Positions 1 to 9,859 of a stretch of 41,021 nt of DNA are shown here, one piece after another. Location of the stretch: assembly GCA_902589475.1 (NCBI GenBank), contig CACITD010000020.1, positions 1-41,021 on the forward strand. Reading direction: 5' to 3'. Within the stretch, counting starts at the first letter, position 1. Each line of letters opens with the position of its first letter. The notes beneath the pieces are model-generated. The model made no database searches. It was not told the DNA's origin and saw only the letters and a list, made by a program, of their open reading frames with translations. Source of the stretch: an uncultured Alphaproteobacteria bacterium. GTDB taxonomy: Bacteria; Pseudomonadota; Alphaproteobacteria; Thalassobaculales; Thalassobaculaceae. Position numbers and translations under genes: made by a program.

Positions 1-1
1 A

Positions 2-604
2 GCCGAAACAATCCTGGAAGATGCAGTAGTGATGAGCCCATGTGCCGCCGCAGCAATATATAATCGAGATATTTATGTTTCGCTGGGTGGAATGGCTGAA
101 GATTTTTTCTGTTATTATGAAGATGTTGATTTAGGCCTGCGTTTTCGATTGCTTGGGCATAAAACGATCCAGTTGGCTGGCGCGAAGGTTCGGCATGTAG
201 GTTCAACAACGGCTGGAAAGAATTCAAAGTTCATAAAATATTATGTCAGCAGAAATAGGATTTGGACATTCATTAGATGTGTTCCTGGATTATTGTTTGT
301 TGTGTGCCTGCCGCTCCTGATTTTGAGTATAGTCATGAGACTTTGCTTTTCCATATTTGCAGGTGATACCTTTACCAAACTAAAGGCATCTTTTGATGCA
401 TTCCGGAGACTTTTTCGGATATGGAATGATAGAAAGGTTATACAAAAAGCACGAAAATCCACGGTATTACAATTTGGTTCCGATATGACGTGGTCTATCG
501 GGAAATTGATTTTGAGGTCGAGTGACTGTCGCCCCATTTCGCCTGAAAAATTTAGTAAAGAGCCAGGTGCTCCTTTTCAAGCCGGTGGTTTAGATGGTTC
601 CTAA
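2..604 (+). CDS. Glycosyltransferase family 2, C-terminal part (5' truncated by window edge)
   Basis: The reading frame is open back to base 2, so the protein continues off the left edge and the GTG at 29 is not a true start. The visible part has a GT-A C-terminal pattern: a CAAAAIYNRD acceptor-region block, then GGMAEDFFCYYEDVDLGLR, the ED-V-D-L-R motif typical of family 2 rhamnosyl/galactosyl transferases. A hydrophobic stretch follows (VPGLLFVVCLPLLILSIVM), probably a membrane-associated helix. It overlaps the next glycosyltransferase by 11 bp (594-604), suggesting translational coupling. Its role is probably transfer of a sugar during O-antigen or exopolysaccharide assembly at the inner membrane; donor and acceptor cannot be told. 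Confidence 0.85.
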   Translation, partial: AETILEDAVVMSPCAAAAIYNRDIYVSLGGMAEDFFCYYEDVDLGLRFRLLGHKTIQLAGAKVRHVGSTTAGKNSKFIKYYVSRNRIWTFIRCVPGLLFVVCLPLLILSIVMRLCFSIFAGDTFTKLKASFDAFRRLFRIWNDRKVIQKARKSTVLQFGSDMTWSIGKLILRSSDCRPISPEKFSKEPGAPFQAGGLDGS

Positions 605-1547
605 AATTGACCCCACGGTTGCTGCTGTGGTTGTTGCTTTTGATCCAGATGATCGTTTTAGACAATTGTTACTTTCGTTGGTCGAACAAGTTAACAAAAT
701 ATGGATCATTGATAATCAGCCAAATTCAATTTCTTGTGACTATATAAAAGGTGGACAGGTTCAACAAAGAAACAACATTACACTGGTAGAAAATAAAAAA
801 AACGTCGGCCTTGCTGCCGCTCAAAACCAGGGAATAGAACTAGCTTTAGAAGATGGAGTGGATTGGATTCTACTATTAGACCAAGACAGTATACTTGATA
901 AAGATTTTGTAAAAAATATGCTTAATACGGCTCTTGAATATAAAAATAAAAAAAACATAGGGTTTTTAACTCCAAGACACGAATTTGACGACGGACGTCC
1001 TTCAGTTCCCACTTATTCAAAGGGATCATTTTTAAAACCTAGACGTTATCATATGAGCTTAGCTGAAATTGATGATACACTTTTATTCGGAATGGCCTCA
1101 GGAAGTTTTATCCCTAGACAAACATTAGAAGAAGTCGGTCTGATGCGTGAGGAGTTTTGGATCGATTATATAGATTATGAATTCTCATTCAGGGTGCGAA
1201 AACGAGGTTTTAGAATTATAGGGGTCGGTGGAGCGCGGTTGAATCATCGCCTTGGAATAACGAACTATCTAAAAATTTTAGGAAAAGCATTATCTTACCA
1301 AGTTCATCCAGCCTTCAGGCGATATACCATTTACAGAAATAGAGTTACAGTTATCAAGGAGTATTCCAAGCTTTTTCCGGACTTTCTATGGTTTGAAATT
1401 TTATCGATAGCTAAAGACTTATTTAAACTCGTTTTATTGGAGGATCAGAAATTTAATAAGTTACGATCAATATTTTTTGGTACTATGCATGGCATGACCG
1501 GTTCCTTTGATCGAAGTATAAATCATAGAGAGGGTGATAAATACTAA
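594..1547 (+). CDS. Glycosyltransferase family 2, rhamnosyltransferase-like (RfbF/WbbL type)
   Basis: A 317-residue protein with a GT-A fold. The N-terminal strand VVVAFDPDD is followed by IIDNQPN, the NVGLAAAQNQGIE nucleotide-sugar region, and LLLDQDS near residues 93-99, the DxD-like metal site characteristic of RfbF-type rhamnosyltransferases. The acceptor-side motif EFWIDYIDYEFSFRVRKRGF follows around residue 185. The ATG overlaps the upstream glycosyltransferase stop and has a GGTGG-like ribosome site. A dTDP-rhamnose operon 1.2 kb downstream supports, but does not prove, that the donor is dTDP-L-rhamnose. Confidence 0.88.
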   Translation: MVPKIDPTVAAVVVAFDPDDRFRQLLLSLVEQVNKIWIIDNQPNSISCDYIKGGQVQQRNNITLVENKKNVGLAAAQNQGIELALEDGVDWILLLDQDSILDKDFVKNMLNTALEYKNKKNIGFLTPRHEFDDGRPSVPTYSKGSFLKPRRYHMSLAEIDDTLLFGMASGSFIPRQTLEEVGLMREEFWIDYIDYEFSFRVRKRGFRIIGVGGARLNHRLGITNYLKILGKALSYQVHPAFRRYTIYRNRVTVIKEYSKLFPDFLWFEILSIAKDLFKLVLLEDQKFNKLRSIFFGTMHGMTGSFDRSINHREGDKY

Positions 1548-1550
1548 TTA

Positions 1551-2558
1551 TTAGCGTCCCAAAAGTTTGCTTCTAAACCAAAGAAATATGAGTTTGGGTA
1601 ATATTATTGCGAGACGAGTATAGATAGCAAGGGCTAGCGCCCTGAGTGCCCAAGCTGGGTATTGTTCAGTAAAATGTTTTTCGAAATATTTGCAGAAACT
1701 CCGAGCCTTATGCCATTCGACTACACCAGAAAAACTATCGCTGCTTCCCTTCTTATGGACCACGGAAACGTGCGGTAAGTATAGAATTGACCCATTAATT
1801 TTTTCAACACGCAAACAAAAATCGATATCTTCAACATGGAGGAAATAGTCTTCATCCATGCCGCCTAACTCGACAAAAACTCGCTTTGGCATTAGCATAA
1901 ATGCGCCTGATATACATTGAACAGGGGCGATTTTGGACAATGGAGTTGTTTCATTAAGGTTCAATCGCTTGAAGTGTGGATGATTTGGAGCGAGCCGGTC
2001 TAGCCGGAATTGCTCAACGCAGCAAGTCCAGGGCGTCATTAAATTACGTCGTGCACCCCTTTGTTCAGTACCATCAACATTCTCTATTCTAACAGTAAGA
2101 ACTGAGGTGTTGGGGTGAGTCTGAAAAACTTCCAATGCTGGAACGAGAGTGTCGTTTTGTAATATAGAATCTGGGTTCAATAGAAGAATATATTCCCCGC
2201 GTGCTCTTCTGACGCCTAGGTTGCAGCCCTTTGAGAACCCAACGTTTCCGTGTCCCGTTATAATTTCAAACTTTGAATTTTTGTCGGCTATTTCGTTCAA
2301 TTGCTGGACGGTTTGTCTTGTATTTCCATTATCAACAAGTATCAATTGATGCAGTTTGCTCTGTCTAAGAACTGAGCGAATACAATCCATTAGTACTTCC
2401 CCAGTTTTATAAGAGACGATAACTACGCTACACACCCCTTTGGCCTCAACCAAGCTATCAGGAGATCCGCTCCCAAGCGGTGCAAGTTTAACAACGTTAG
2501 TATTAAAATTTGGTATGTTACTATCGGTATTGTCAGCGTCGCTAATTAGGTTCTTCAT
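1551..2558 (-). CDS. Glycosyltransferase family 2 (WbbL-like)
   Basis: A 335-residue GT2 enzyme. The catalytic domain begins near residue 43 (CSVVIVSYKTGEVLMDCIRS), with LILVDNGN, GNVGFSKGCNLGVRRARG and the DxD-type site LLLNPDS. The acceptor motif GGMDEDYFLHVEDIDFCLRV follows. The first ~40 residues are polar and not conserved-looking. A hydrophobic C-terminal end (LALAIYTRLAIILPKLIFLWF) suggests membrane attachment. Its stop lies 3 bp from the stop of the convergent glycosyltransferase, with no terminator between. Probable role is rhamnosyl or similar sugar transfer onto a lipid-linked glycan. Confidence 0.87.
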   Translation of the reverse strand: MKNLISDADNTDSNIPNFNTNVVKLAPLGSGSPDSLVEAKGVCSVVIVSYKTGEVLMDCIRSVLRQSKLHQLILVDNGNTRQTVQQLNEIADKNSKFEIITGHGNVGFSKGCNLGVRRARGEYILLLNPDSILQNDTLVPALEVFQTHPNTSVLTVRIENVDGTEQRGARRNLMTPWTCCVEQFRLDRLAPNHPHFKRLNLNETTPLSKIAPVQCISGAFMLMPKRVFVELGGMDEDYFLHVEDIDFCLRVEKINGSILYLPHVSVVHKKGSSDSFSGVVEWHKARSFCKYFEKHFTEQYPAWALRALALAIYTRLAIILPKLIFLWFRSKLLGR

Positions 2559-2614
2559 CTTTAATCCTAAATAAAAAATATTGCTTGTATTTCTTGAGTA
2601 AGTTTATTTCATTC

Positions 2615-2644
2615 TGACAAAGCAAGACTTTAACTTACTATAAT
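2615..2644 (+). promoter_or_regulatory. Candidate sigma-70 promoter of the rfbCBDA operon
   Basis: A perfect TATAAT at 2639-2644 is preceded by TGACAA at 2615-2620 with an 18-base spacer. It lies in the 202-base gap between the divergent glycosyltransferase and rfbC and points toward rfbC, giving a 5' leader of roughly 140 bases. This is a consensus match only; no transcript data. Confidence 0.4.
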
Positions 2645-2790
2645 ATTAACATAAAAGTCTGTTAAAAGATATTCACCAACACGGAAGTCTCTAGTCTCTT
2701 TTTATCTCCAAGTCCTACTGCTTCATTGCGAAGATCTTTATTAGATGATATGAGCCATCGGTGAAATTAGAGATATTAGGTTTGTTTACT

Positions 2791-3354
2791 GTGAAAATAG
2801 AACCAACTAGAATAAACGATGTAAAGATTGTTTGGCCGGATAAATTTGGCGATCACCGGGGGTTTTTCTCTGAAACTTTCAACTCTGAGAAATTCAAGCT
2901 GAGTGGACTAGATCTATCTTTTTGTCAAGATAACCACTCTCTATCTGAAAAGGCGGGAACTTTAAGGGGGATGCATTTCCAGATAAACCCATATGCGCAA
3001 GGTAAACTTCTGCGAGTAACTCGAGGGGCTATCTATGATGTTGCAGTGGATATACGAGCCGGATCACCTACTTTCGGGGAATGGGTCGGTTATGAAATAA
3101 GTGCAAAGTTGTGGAATCAAATATTTATACCCGTGGGTTTTGCCCACGGTTTTTGTACACTCGAAGATAATACGGAAGTGATGTATAAAGTGACGGCTCC
3201 ATATTCTCCGGAGAATGAAAGAGGGTTAGCTTGGAATGATGATGAGCTAGCTATAGATTGGCCTATCGATAATAATGCGCCCATCTTATCGGAAAAAGAC
3301 ACCAGTTATCCTGAACTACGCAATTTGCCTACATTTTTTAAGTATGAATTTTAA
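2791..3354 (+). CDS. rfbC: dTDP-4-dehydrorhamnose 3,5-epimerase
   Basis: RmlC cupin enzyme: it epimerises C3 and C5 of dTDP-4-keto-6-deoxyglucose in dTDP-L-rhamnose synthesis. It contains GDHRGFFSETFN, the QDNHSLS segment, LRGMHFQ with the catalytic-region His, and IPVGFAHGF. The frame opens at a GTG at 2761, but the GTG at 2791 places GDHRG at residue 20, exactly as in the classical RmlC N-terminus (FGDERG), giving 187 aa, the usual length. The 2791 start is therefore preferred although its ribosome site (AGG, 10 bases upstream) is modest. First gene of a four-gene rhamnose operon. Confidence 0.93.
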   Translation: MKIEPTRINDVKIVWPDKFGDHRGFFSETFNSEKFKLSGLDLSFCQDNHSLSEKAGTLRGMHFQINPYAQGKLLRVTRGAIYDVAVDIRAGSPTFGEWVGYEISAKLWNQIFIPVGFAHGFCTLEDNTEVMYKVTAPYSPENERGLAWNDDELAIDWPIDNNAPILSEKDTSYPELRNLPTFFKYEF

Positions 3355-3366
3355 GCTAGATCCATA

Positions 3367-4440
3367 ATGAAAGAAGAAGCAAAAAAAATATTAGTGACAG
3401 GAGGTGCTGGTTTTATTGGGTCAGCGGTGATTCGTTATTTAATAAATACTATTGGCTGTTTCGTGCTAAACGTGGATAAATTGACATACGCAGGCAACTT
3501 AAATTCTTTGAAAAATGTAATTTCGAATCCAAAATACAGCTTCGAAAAACTCGACATTTGTGATGTGCAGAAATTAGATAAGGCAGTAAAAGAATATAAA
3601 CCAAATATCATTATGCACCTAGCGGCGGAGAGCCATGTTGACAGATCGATCGATGGCCCTAGCGATTTTATCCAAACCAACATTGTTGGCACGTATAGCC
3701 TATTAGAGGTTTCAAGAAGCTTTTGGAGCCAGTTGGATGAAAACGAAAAAGAACAGTTTCGATTTCATCATGTTTCAACAGACGAAGTATTTGGCTCCTT
3801 GGGGTTGCACGGTGCCTTCACAGAAACTACGCGATATGATCCCCGGTCCCCATATTCTGCCAGTAAAGCGTCAGCCGATCATCTAGTTAGAGCATGGCAC
3901 GAAACCTTTGGCTTGCCAGTAGTTTTGAGCAATTGCTCAAACAATTATGGTCCATACCATTTCCCAGAAAAACTGATTCCATTGATGATTATAAAAGCAC
4001 TAAAGGGTGAGGCTATGCCGGTCTATGGAGCTGGGAACAATATTCGCGACTGGTTGTACGTTGATGATCATGCCCGCGCACTTTACGAAATAGCGTCAAA
4101 AGGTCGGCCAGGGGAAAGTTACAATGTTGGTGGCAACTCAGAAGTAAGTAATATTGAAGTGGTAAAAACTATTTGCACAATATTGGATGAGCTATCGCCA
4201 AGAAAAAACGGCAGAAAATACGAGGAACAAATCACTTTTGTATCAGATAGACCAGGGCACGATTTTCGTTACGCGATTGATTCAACAAAAATAAAATTGG
4301 AATTTGGTTGGGCACCAATTGAAACCTTTGAAACAGGACTTAGGAAAACGGTTCAATGGTACTTAGATAACCAAGACTGGTGGGAGCCTATATTAAACAA
4401 GCAGTATCAAGGCGAGCGTTTGGGGGGCTCGGCGAATTGA
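3367..4440 (+). CDS. rfbB: dTDP-glucose 4,6-dehydratase
   Basis: A 357-residue extended SDR converting dTDP-glucose to dTDP-4-keto-6-deoxyglucose with bound NAD+. The Rossmann motif TGGAGFIG is at residues 11-18, the dehydratase signature STDE at 137-140 (Asp139/Glu140 act in water elimination), and the Tyr163-x3-Lys167 pair lies in YSASKA. Substrate-binding [15 protein letters not shown] follows. It lies 12 bases after rfbC and one base before rfbD, so it is clearly cotranscribed. Length and motifs are normal for RmlB. Confidence 0.97.
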   Translation: MKEEAKKILVTGGAGFIGSAVIRYLINTIGCFVLNVDKLTYAGNLNSLKNVISNPKYSFEKLDICDVQKLDKAVKEYKPNIIMHLAAESHVDRSIDGPSDFIQTNIVGTYSLLEVSRSFWSQLDENEKEQFRFHHVSTDEVFGSLGLHGAFTETTRYDPRSPYSASKASADHLVRAWHETFGLPVVLSNCSNNYGPYHFPEKLIPLMIIKALKGEAMPVYGAGNNIRDWLYVDDHARALYEIASKGRPGESYNVGGNSEVSNIEVVKTICTILDELSPRKNGRKYEEQITFVSDRPGHDFRYAIDSTKIKLEFGWAPIETFETGLRKTVQWYLDNQDWWEPILNKQYQGERLGGSAN

Positions 4441-4441
4441 T

Positions 4442-5338
4442 ATGCGGACAGAGAAGCAAAAAATATTGATACTTGGTGCTAATGGACAGGTTGGGAAAGA
4501 GCTGTCAAGGCGTGCTGGTAACTTTGAAGTTAATGCAACAGCTTTCACTCGCACAGAACTCGATATAACAGACAGTCAAGCTGTTGCGAGAATTTTGGAA
4601 AACTTACGCCCAAATACAGTAATTAATGCAGCGGCCTATACGGCGGTAGATGACGCCGAAAACTATCCAGAGGTTGCTTATAAAGTAAACCGTGATGCAC
4701 CCGAAAACCTGGCAAAGATTTGTGAAAAGTTATCAATCCCGATTATACACATTTCAACTGATTATGTGTTCGATGGGAAAAAATCAGGTGCCTATTTTGA
4801 GGATGACCCAGTTCGTCCATTAGGAATTTATGGTCGGTCAAAGGAGGCTGGAGAAGCTGTCATACGAGATAATACTGAAAAATACATTATTCTTAGGACT
4901 TCGTGGGTTTATGCGGCGCATGGGAATAATTTTCTCCGCACTATGATGAGATTAGCTAATGAGCGCAGTGAGCTGAACATAGTGGACGATCAGCGCGGCG
5001 TGCCAACGTGTGCAGTTGATATTGCTGATGCACTTGTGCTGATAGCGAAACAGATAACTAATAATATGCTGGAACCGTCATGGGGGACTTTTCACTATAC
5101 ATCTAAAAACCCTACAACATGGCGAGGTTTTGCGGAAGAAATCTTCAAAGAACTCCAGACTTACAATATGAGCGTGCCACTCGTTAATGGTATTCCAAGC
5201 AGCCAATATCCCACGCCGGCGTCGCGTCCTCTTAATTCTGTTCTAAATTGTGATAAAATTGAAAGAGTTTTCAGTGTGCCGAGAAGAGATTGGAAAGAGG
5301 GCATGCGCGAGGCCGTTGCCCAACTTTTAACAAACTAG
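4442..5338 (+). CDS. rfbD: dTDP-4-dehydrorhamnose reductase
   Basis: A 298-residue RmlD enzyme performing the last, NAD(P)H-dependent reduction to dTDP-L-rhamnose. The nucleotide-binding motif GANGQVG is at 12-18, STDYVFDG at 105-112, and the catalytic Tyr130-x3-Lys134 lies in [10 protein letters not shown]. The RTSWVY block is also typical. The gene starts one base after the rfbB stop with a G-rich ribosome site inside the end of rfbB. Nothing abnormal. Confidence 0.97.
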   Translation: MRTEKQKILILGANGQVGKELSRRAGNFEVNATAFTRTELDITDSQAVARILENLRPNTVINAAAYTAVDDAENYPEVAYKVNRDAPENLAKICEKLSIPIIHISTDYVFDGKKSGAYFEDDPVRPLGIYGRSKEAGEAVIRDNTEKYIILRTSWVYAAHGNNFLRTMMRLANERSELNIVDDQRGVPTCAVDIADALVLIAKQITNNMLEPSWGTFHYTSKNPTTWRGFAEEIFKELQTYNMSVPLVNGIPSSQYPTPASRPLNSVLNCDKIERVFSVPRRDWKEGMREAVAQLLTN

Positions 5339-5366
5339 TACTGATTTAGTAAAAAGGGATATAGGC

Positions 5367-6236
5367 ATGAAAGGAATTATTCTCGCGGGTGGTTCGGGAA
5401 CGAGGTTATACCCCCTTACAATTTCAGTTTCTAAGCAGATGTTGCCAATATATGACAAGCCGATGATCTACTATCCTCTAAGCATTCTAATGCTAGCAGG
5501 CATTCGCGAAATACTGATAATTACGACACCCGAAGACCAATCTGCTTTTAAGCTCTTGTTAGGTGATGGAAGTAAATGGGGTTTGTCTCTTAATTATGCA
5601 GTTCAACCAAAACCAGAAGGTCTGGCCCAAGCATTTATTATTGGGAAAAAATTTATAGGAAACGATCATTGTTGCCTAATTCTAGGTGATAATATCTTTT
5701 ATGGACACGGTTTATCTGAAATTCTAACAGAGGCTTCCACCTTGAAAGCTGGAGCGACCGTTTTTGGATATTATGTTAACGATCCGGAGAGATATGGTGT
5801 TGTTGCTTTCGACGAAAATGGCTTTGCCAAAAGTATAGAAGAAAAGCCTGTAAAACCAGAATCGAACTGGGCAGTTACGGGGCTTTATTTTTACGATAAT
5901 AAAGTCATTGATATAGCGGAAAGTATTAAACCCTCCGACAGAGGGGAATTAGAGATAACCGATGTGAATCGTGTTTATTTGGAGCAAAATTCCCTGAAGG
6001 TTCAGCAACTCGGTCGAGGTTTCACTTGGCTAGATACAGGAACCCATGAGTCGTTATTGCAAGCGTCCGAATTTGTAAGAACAGTTGAAGATAGACAGGG
6101 CTTGAAAATAGCCTGCCTGGAAGAGATAGCCTTTAGTAAAGGGTTTATCGACTCAAAACAAATGTCCGAACTTGCAGCCCCATTACTTAAAAGTGGATAT
6201 GGCCAGTATTTGATGGCCCTTATTGACTCAAGATAA
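5367..6236 (+). CDS. rfbA: Glucose-1-phosphate thymidylyltransferase
   Basis: A 289-residue RmlA enzyme that makes dTDP-glucose from dTTP and glucose-1-phosphate, the entry step of the pathway. The pyrophosphorylase signature GGSGTRLYP is at 8-16, [18 protein letters not shown] follows, and LGDNIFYG and EEKP are present. Length matches the family. It lies 28 bases after rfbD with an AGGGA ribosome site. It ends the operon; 29 bases separate it from the convergent alcohol dehydrogenase and no strong terminator hairpin was seen there. Confidence 0.97.
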   Translation: MKGIILAGGSGTRLYPLTISVSKQMLPIYDKPMIYYPLSILMLAGIREILIITTPEDQSAFKLLLGDGSKWGLSLNYAVQPKPEGLAQAFIIGKKFIGNDHCCLILGDNIFYGHGLSEILTEASTLKAGATVFGYYVNDPERYGVVAFDENGFAKSIEEKPVKPESNWAVTGLYFYDNKVIDIAESIKPSDRGELEITDVNRVYLEQNSLKVQQLGRGFTWLDTGTHESLLQASEFVRTVEDRQGLKIACLEEIAFSKGFIDSKQMSELAAPLLKSGYGQYLMALIDSR

Positions 6237-6265
6237 ATTGTATTCAGCTTATTGCATATGTCGTT

Positions 6266-7402
6266 TTAGGCGATATGAGGTTCTAGTATTTGTCGAATAA
6301 CTAAGCCGTCAGTTAGTTTGTCGAATCCATCATTCACTTCACCAAAGCCGATACTTTTATTTATCAGTTTATCCACTGCAAGCTTTCCTTGTCGGTACAA
6401 CTCTATATATCTTGGTATGTCCCTTACCGGCACGCAACTCCCCATATAGCTCCCTCTAATTGCTTTTTCAGATGTTACAATATCTGGTGGGCTGAAGGAA
6501 AATAGTGATGTGGAAGGCGCCAAGCCAGCTATTATAACCTGGCCCCCCATTTTGATTGAATTATAGCAGGTCTCGGTTGCCGCCACTGACCCTGCAAATT
6601 CAAATGCGTAGTCAACACCTCCAGCTGTAATGTCCTTTATTTGTTCTAAGTGGTCTTTATCTTTAGCATTGACGGTATGCGTGGCACCAAGTTGCCGTGC
6701 AAGACCGAGCTTGTCGTCATTTACATCCACAGCGATGATTTTTTCTGCTCCAGCAAGTTTAGCTCCTAAAAGACCATTTAAGCCAACGCCTCCCAAACCA
6801 ACACATGCTACGGTGTCTCCAGCCCGTATTCGCGCTGTATTCAGAACTGCGCCTACGCCAGTCATGACAGCACATCCAAAAATAGCAGCATCTGCAAGTG
6901 GAAGATCTTTATCGACTTTCACCGCAGTTCCTCTATCAATAACGGCGTATTCTGCAAAGCAAGAGACACCAGATTGATGGGCGATTTCGTTACCTTTACT
7001 GTCAGTAAGCCGACTGCCTCCCGCCATAAGATGGCCCTTGGCCCTTGCAGTATCGTGGGTTAGGCATAGTTGCGGTTTGCCACCAAGGCAATTACTACAT
7101 ACACCACAAGAGGCCGAAAATTGAAAAATTATAGGGTCGCCAACTTTTATATCTCGAACACCCGCGCCAACTTCTACCACTTGTCCAGAACCTTCATGGC
7201 CTAGAACAAGCGGCATTGGGCGTGGCCTGTTACCATTTATAACGGAGAGGTCTGAATGGCATAATCCGCCGCCGGCTATTTTTATCATTAACTCACCGGC
7301 TTGCGGCGGAGATAATTCAACTTCCTCAATCTGAACGGGTTGCGATGTGGCATAAGGCCGTTTTGCACCTGTTTCTCGGAGTACAGCGGCTAGCATTTTC
7401 AT
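6266..7402 (-). CDS. Zinc-dependent alcohol dehydrogenase (MDR superfamily)
   Basis: A 378-residue medium-chain dehydrogenase/reductase. The catalytic zinc Cys48 lies in GLCHSD and His69-Glu70 in LGHEGSG; the structural zinc has four cysteines at 99, 102, 105 and 113. The Rossmann motif GLGGVGLNG is present, followed by an Asp (AVDVND), so NAD+ is likely. Two starts exist, six bases apart; GGGAG seven bases upstream favours the first ATG. It resembles class III/benzyl-alcohol-type dehydrogenases; substrate unknown. It is divergent from the PhyH-type dioxygenase across a 212-base gap, so it may act on alcohols from that cluster. Confidence 0.88.
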   Translation of the reverse strand: MKMLAAVLRETGAKRPYATSQPVQIEEVELSPPQAGELMIKIAGGGLCHSDLSVINGNRPRPMPLVLGHEGSGQVVEVGAGVRDIKVGDPIIFQFSASCGVCSNCLGGKPQLCLTHDTARAKGHLMAGGSRLTDSKGNEIAHQSGVSCFAEYAVIDRGTAVKVDKDLPLADAAIFGCAVMTGVGAVLNTARIRAGDTVACVGLGGVGLNGLLGAKLAGAEKIIAVDVNDDKLGLARQLGATHTVNAKDKDHLEQIKDITAGGVDYAFEFAGSVAATETCYNSIKMGGQVIIAGLAPSTSLFSFSPPDIVTSEKAIRGSYMGSCVPVRDIPRYIELYRQGKLAVDKLINKSIGFGEVNDGFDKLTDGLVIRQILEPHIA

Positions 7403-7614
7403 TTTTTGACTCCCAGTTTGTCACATTTTGTACATTGGACCACTTAAGTATAAACGGATTTTAAATTCAATGGCCTCTTTTAGCAAAAAAATGACTAGAA
7501 ACCTTCTATAACCAGATATACGATTTTTTCATTCCTAGTCTCAGGTGATAAGTACACGGTCTTGCTACGGAATTTTATCTAAAGCAGACTTTCAGAGAGA
7601 GATGGAGAGAAAAA

Positions 7615-8613
7615 ATGACGTCTTGGACTAAATCACAATTACCAACACCTACAAATGATCTCGATAAAGTTGCTAATGACATTGATCGATGGGGATATGG
7701 CCTTTTAGAGGATGCTTTAAGCGAGCCACTATTAACAAAAACTAGAGCAAGACTTCTGGAGCAAGCAGCTGCGGAACTGAAGTTTGGGCTTGCTTTCGAA
7801 GATGGGGGCCCCTCTCAAAAATGGGGTGATTTTCGTGATCCTGATGGTGCGCTGAGGTCTGAAGTGTTTACTTCTGCCAATGGTGGTATCAATCAGAGGG
7901 TATGGCTTTTGCCAAATAAAGGGGAAGAATTTTTGGGGGTGTTGGAAATAAATAAGATGCACGAAATTGTAAGCCATGTTTTGGGTGAAGAATTTCAGCT
8001 TTCATCATTCTCTTCCAATATTGCTAAGCCAGGTGGATTGAAAATGGATCTTCATACAGATCAGTGGTGGGCCCCCGAACCAACTAAACCGGGCCGACGT
8101 AATTTACCGGTGGGGTCGATGACGCGAAAAAAATTTGATTGTGATTTAGGGTTTTCTGACGCCAGGTATGCGATAGCTCCGGCGGCTTGCTCTAACGTAA
8201 TATTCATGATGAATGATTTTACTGACGAAAATGGAGGCACAAGACTTGTTCCCGGCAGCCATATGTTTGGACGTCACCCTGATTTGATTAAGGACAAAGA
8301 CATTGAGACCGTTGCCGCTGAAGGTAATTCGGGAACAGCCTTAATTACCGATGGGAGGGTCTGGCATGGCACAGGTGCTAATGTGACAAAAGAAAATAGA
8401 ATAGCCATGTTATTAACATTCTGTGGCCCTCAGTATAGGCCGCAGGTTAATTATCCGGTGGCACTCGACAGTGCAATCTTGAAGTCTGCGTCAGATCGAC
8501 AGAAAGCCTTGTTCGGTTTAAAAATTTGGTGGGGCTACGGCAGAACAGGGGATCCAAATTTAGATTTTATTGATCCTGATGGGCAAACTTTGGGTAAATT
8601 AACTCTTTCTTGA
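7615..8613 (+). CDS. Phytanoyl-CoA dioxygenase (PhyH) family protein
   Basis: A 332-residue Fe(II)/2-oxoglutarate oxygenase. The facial triad is visible: His147-x-Asp149 (LHTDQWW) and distal His251 in VWHGTGANVT, with Arg262 (ENRIAM) suited to bind 2-oxoglutarate. NGGTRLVPGSH is the typical PhyH core strand. The start is set by GGAG upstream of the ATG. Members hydroxylate CoA esters, ectoine, halogenated or natural-product substrates; the substrate here is not evident. It lies 18 bases before the CoA-transferase start, so the product may be activated or consumed as a CoA ester. Confidence 0.88.
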   Translation: MTSWTKSQLPTPTNDLDKVANDIDRWGYGLLEDALSEPLLTKTRARLLEQAAAELKFGLAFEDGGPSQKWGDFRDPDGALRSEVFTSANGGINQRVWLLPNKGEEFLGVLEINKMHEIVSHVLGEEFQLSSFSSNIAKPGGLKMDLHTDQWWAPEPTKPGRRNLPVGSMTRKKFDCDLGFSDARYAIAPAACSNVIFMMNDFTDENGGTRLVPGSHMFGRHPDLIKDKDIETVAAEGNSGTALITDGRVWHGTGANVTKENRIAMLLTFCGPQYRPQVNYPVALDSAILKSASDRQKALFGLKIWWGYGRTGDPNLDFIDPDGQTLGKLTLS

Positions 8614-8631
8614 GAACACTTGGAGAAAAAG

Positions 8632-9825
8632 ATGAAAAAGGCGCTTGATGGCCTGCGGGTTATAGATATGACACATAATCAAGCAGGCCCTGCTTGCACG
8701 CAAATACTAGCTTGGCTTGGGGCGGAGGTAATAAAGCTAGAAGAGCCTGGTAAGGGGGATGTCGCGAGAACAAACATGAGAGACCAGGATAGCGATAGTT
8801 TGTTTTTTCTTATTTTGAACTCCAGTAAAAAAAGTCTAACACTCAATTTGAAAACAGATGAGGGGAAGGAACTTTTTAAGAAAGTAATAGCGTCGTCCGA
8901 TGTGTTAGTTGAAAATTTTTCTCCTGGTGCCTTAGAGCGACTTGGCTTGGGTTACGATGTATTATCAAAAGTGAATGAAAAATTGATTTATGCAACAATA
9001 AAAGGTTTTGGAACCTATGGCCCGTACAGTGGATTTAAGAGTTTTGAGCCTATTGCCCAAGCTATGGGCGGAGCAATGTGCGCCACAGGGTTTCCAGAAA
9101 ACCCGCCAACGTATGTTTGGCCGGCGATTGGGGACTCTGGCACGGGGATGCATATGGCGATAGGTATATTAGCTGCGATACAACAAAGACACGCTACTGG
9201 AAAAGGTCAAGAAGTAGAAGTTTCTATGCAGGATAGTGTCGCAAATATCATGAGAATAAGTTTAAGAGATCACCAAAGACTTGGGGGTGTTCAAAAACGG
9301 ACTGGAAACCAATTAGGCCGAAATGTGCCTGGGTCGACGTACCCGTGTTCGCCTGGTGGGCCAAATGACTATATTTATATATTTGCCCAGCAACAAATGT
9401 GGAGTTCTTTTGCGAAAGCGATAGGGCGACCGGATATAGTAGATGACCCGCGATATGCAACAGCAGAGAAACGGTGGGAAAACAGAGATACACTTAATCC
9501 TATTATAGAGGGTTGGACACGTCAGAGGACTAAGCATGAGGCTATGCGGATACTTGGTGATGCGGGCGTACCCAGCGGTGCATGTCAAGATACCGGCGAG
9601 GTATTAGAGGATCCGCATTTAAAAGAAAGAGACATGATTGTGGACATAAATTATCCCCCGAGGGGAAATTACAAAACTGTCGGATGCCCCATCAAACTTT
9701 CAGATTCTCCTGCTCAAATTGAGCGACCCCCTTTTCTAGGGGAGCACACCGAAACTGTTCTCGAAGACTTATGCGGGATAGATAAAGAGCAGTTTTCGAA
9801 ATTTCATAAAAATGGAATAGTTTAA
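8632..9825 (+). CDS. Class III CoA-transferase, formyl-CoA transferase-like (CaiB/BaiF)
   Basis: A 397-residue family III CoA-transferase with catalytic Asp168 in AIGDSGTGMHM, the equivalent of the Frc aspartate that forms the aspartyl-CoA/anhydride intermediate. The N-terminus (GLRVIDMTHNQAGPACTQ) and C-terminus (LGEHTETVLEDL) follow the Frc pattern closely. A TTG at 8620 is also in frame, but GGAG at 8622-8625 precedes the ATG at 8632 properly, so that start is chosen. No oxalyl-CoA decarboxylase is in the window, so oxalate breakdown is not supported; it may activate another carboxylate. Confidence 0.9.
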   Translation: MKKALDGLRVIDMTHNQAGPACTQILAWLGAEVIKLEEPGKGDVARTNMRDQDSDSLFFLILNSSKKSLTLNLKTDEGKELFKKVIASSDVLVENFSPGALERLGLGYDVLSKVNEKLIYATIKGFGTYGPYSGFKSFEPIAQAMGGAMCATGFPENPPTYVWPAIGDSGTGMHMAIGILAAIQQRHATGKGQEVEVSMQDSVANIMRISLRDHQRLGGVQKRTGNQLGRNVPGSTYPCSPGGPNDYIYIFAQQQMWSSFAKAIGRPDIVDDPRYATAEKRWENRDTLNPIIEGWTRQRTKHEAMRILGDAGVPSGACQDTGEVLEDPHLKERDMIVDINYPPRGNYKTVGCPIKLSDSPAQIERPPFLGEHTETVLEDLCGIDKEQFSKFHKNGIV

Positions 9826-9859
9826 GGAAAAATGAACTGCCTAACGCTCTGATATACAA

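Noticed and set aside
6237..6265. Terminator between rfbA and the alcohol dehydrogenase
   Set aside because: Only an imperfect CATATGTCG/CGATATG pairing without a T tract.
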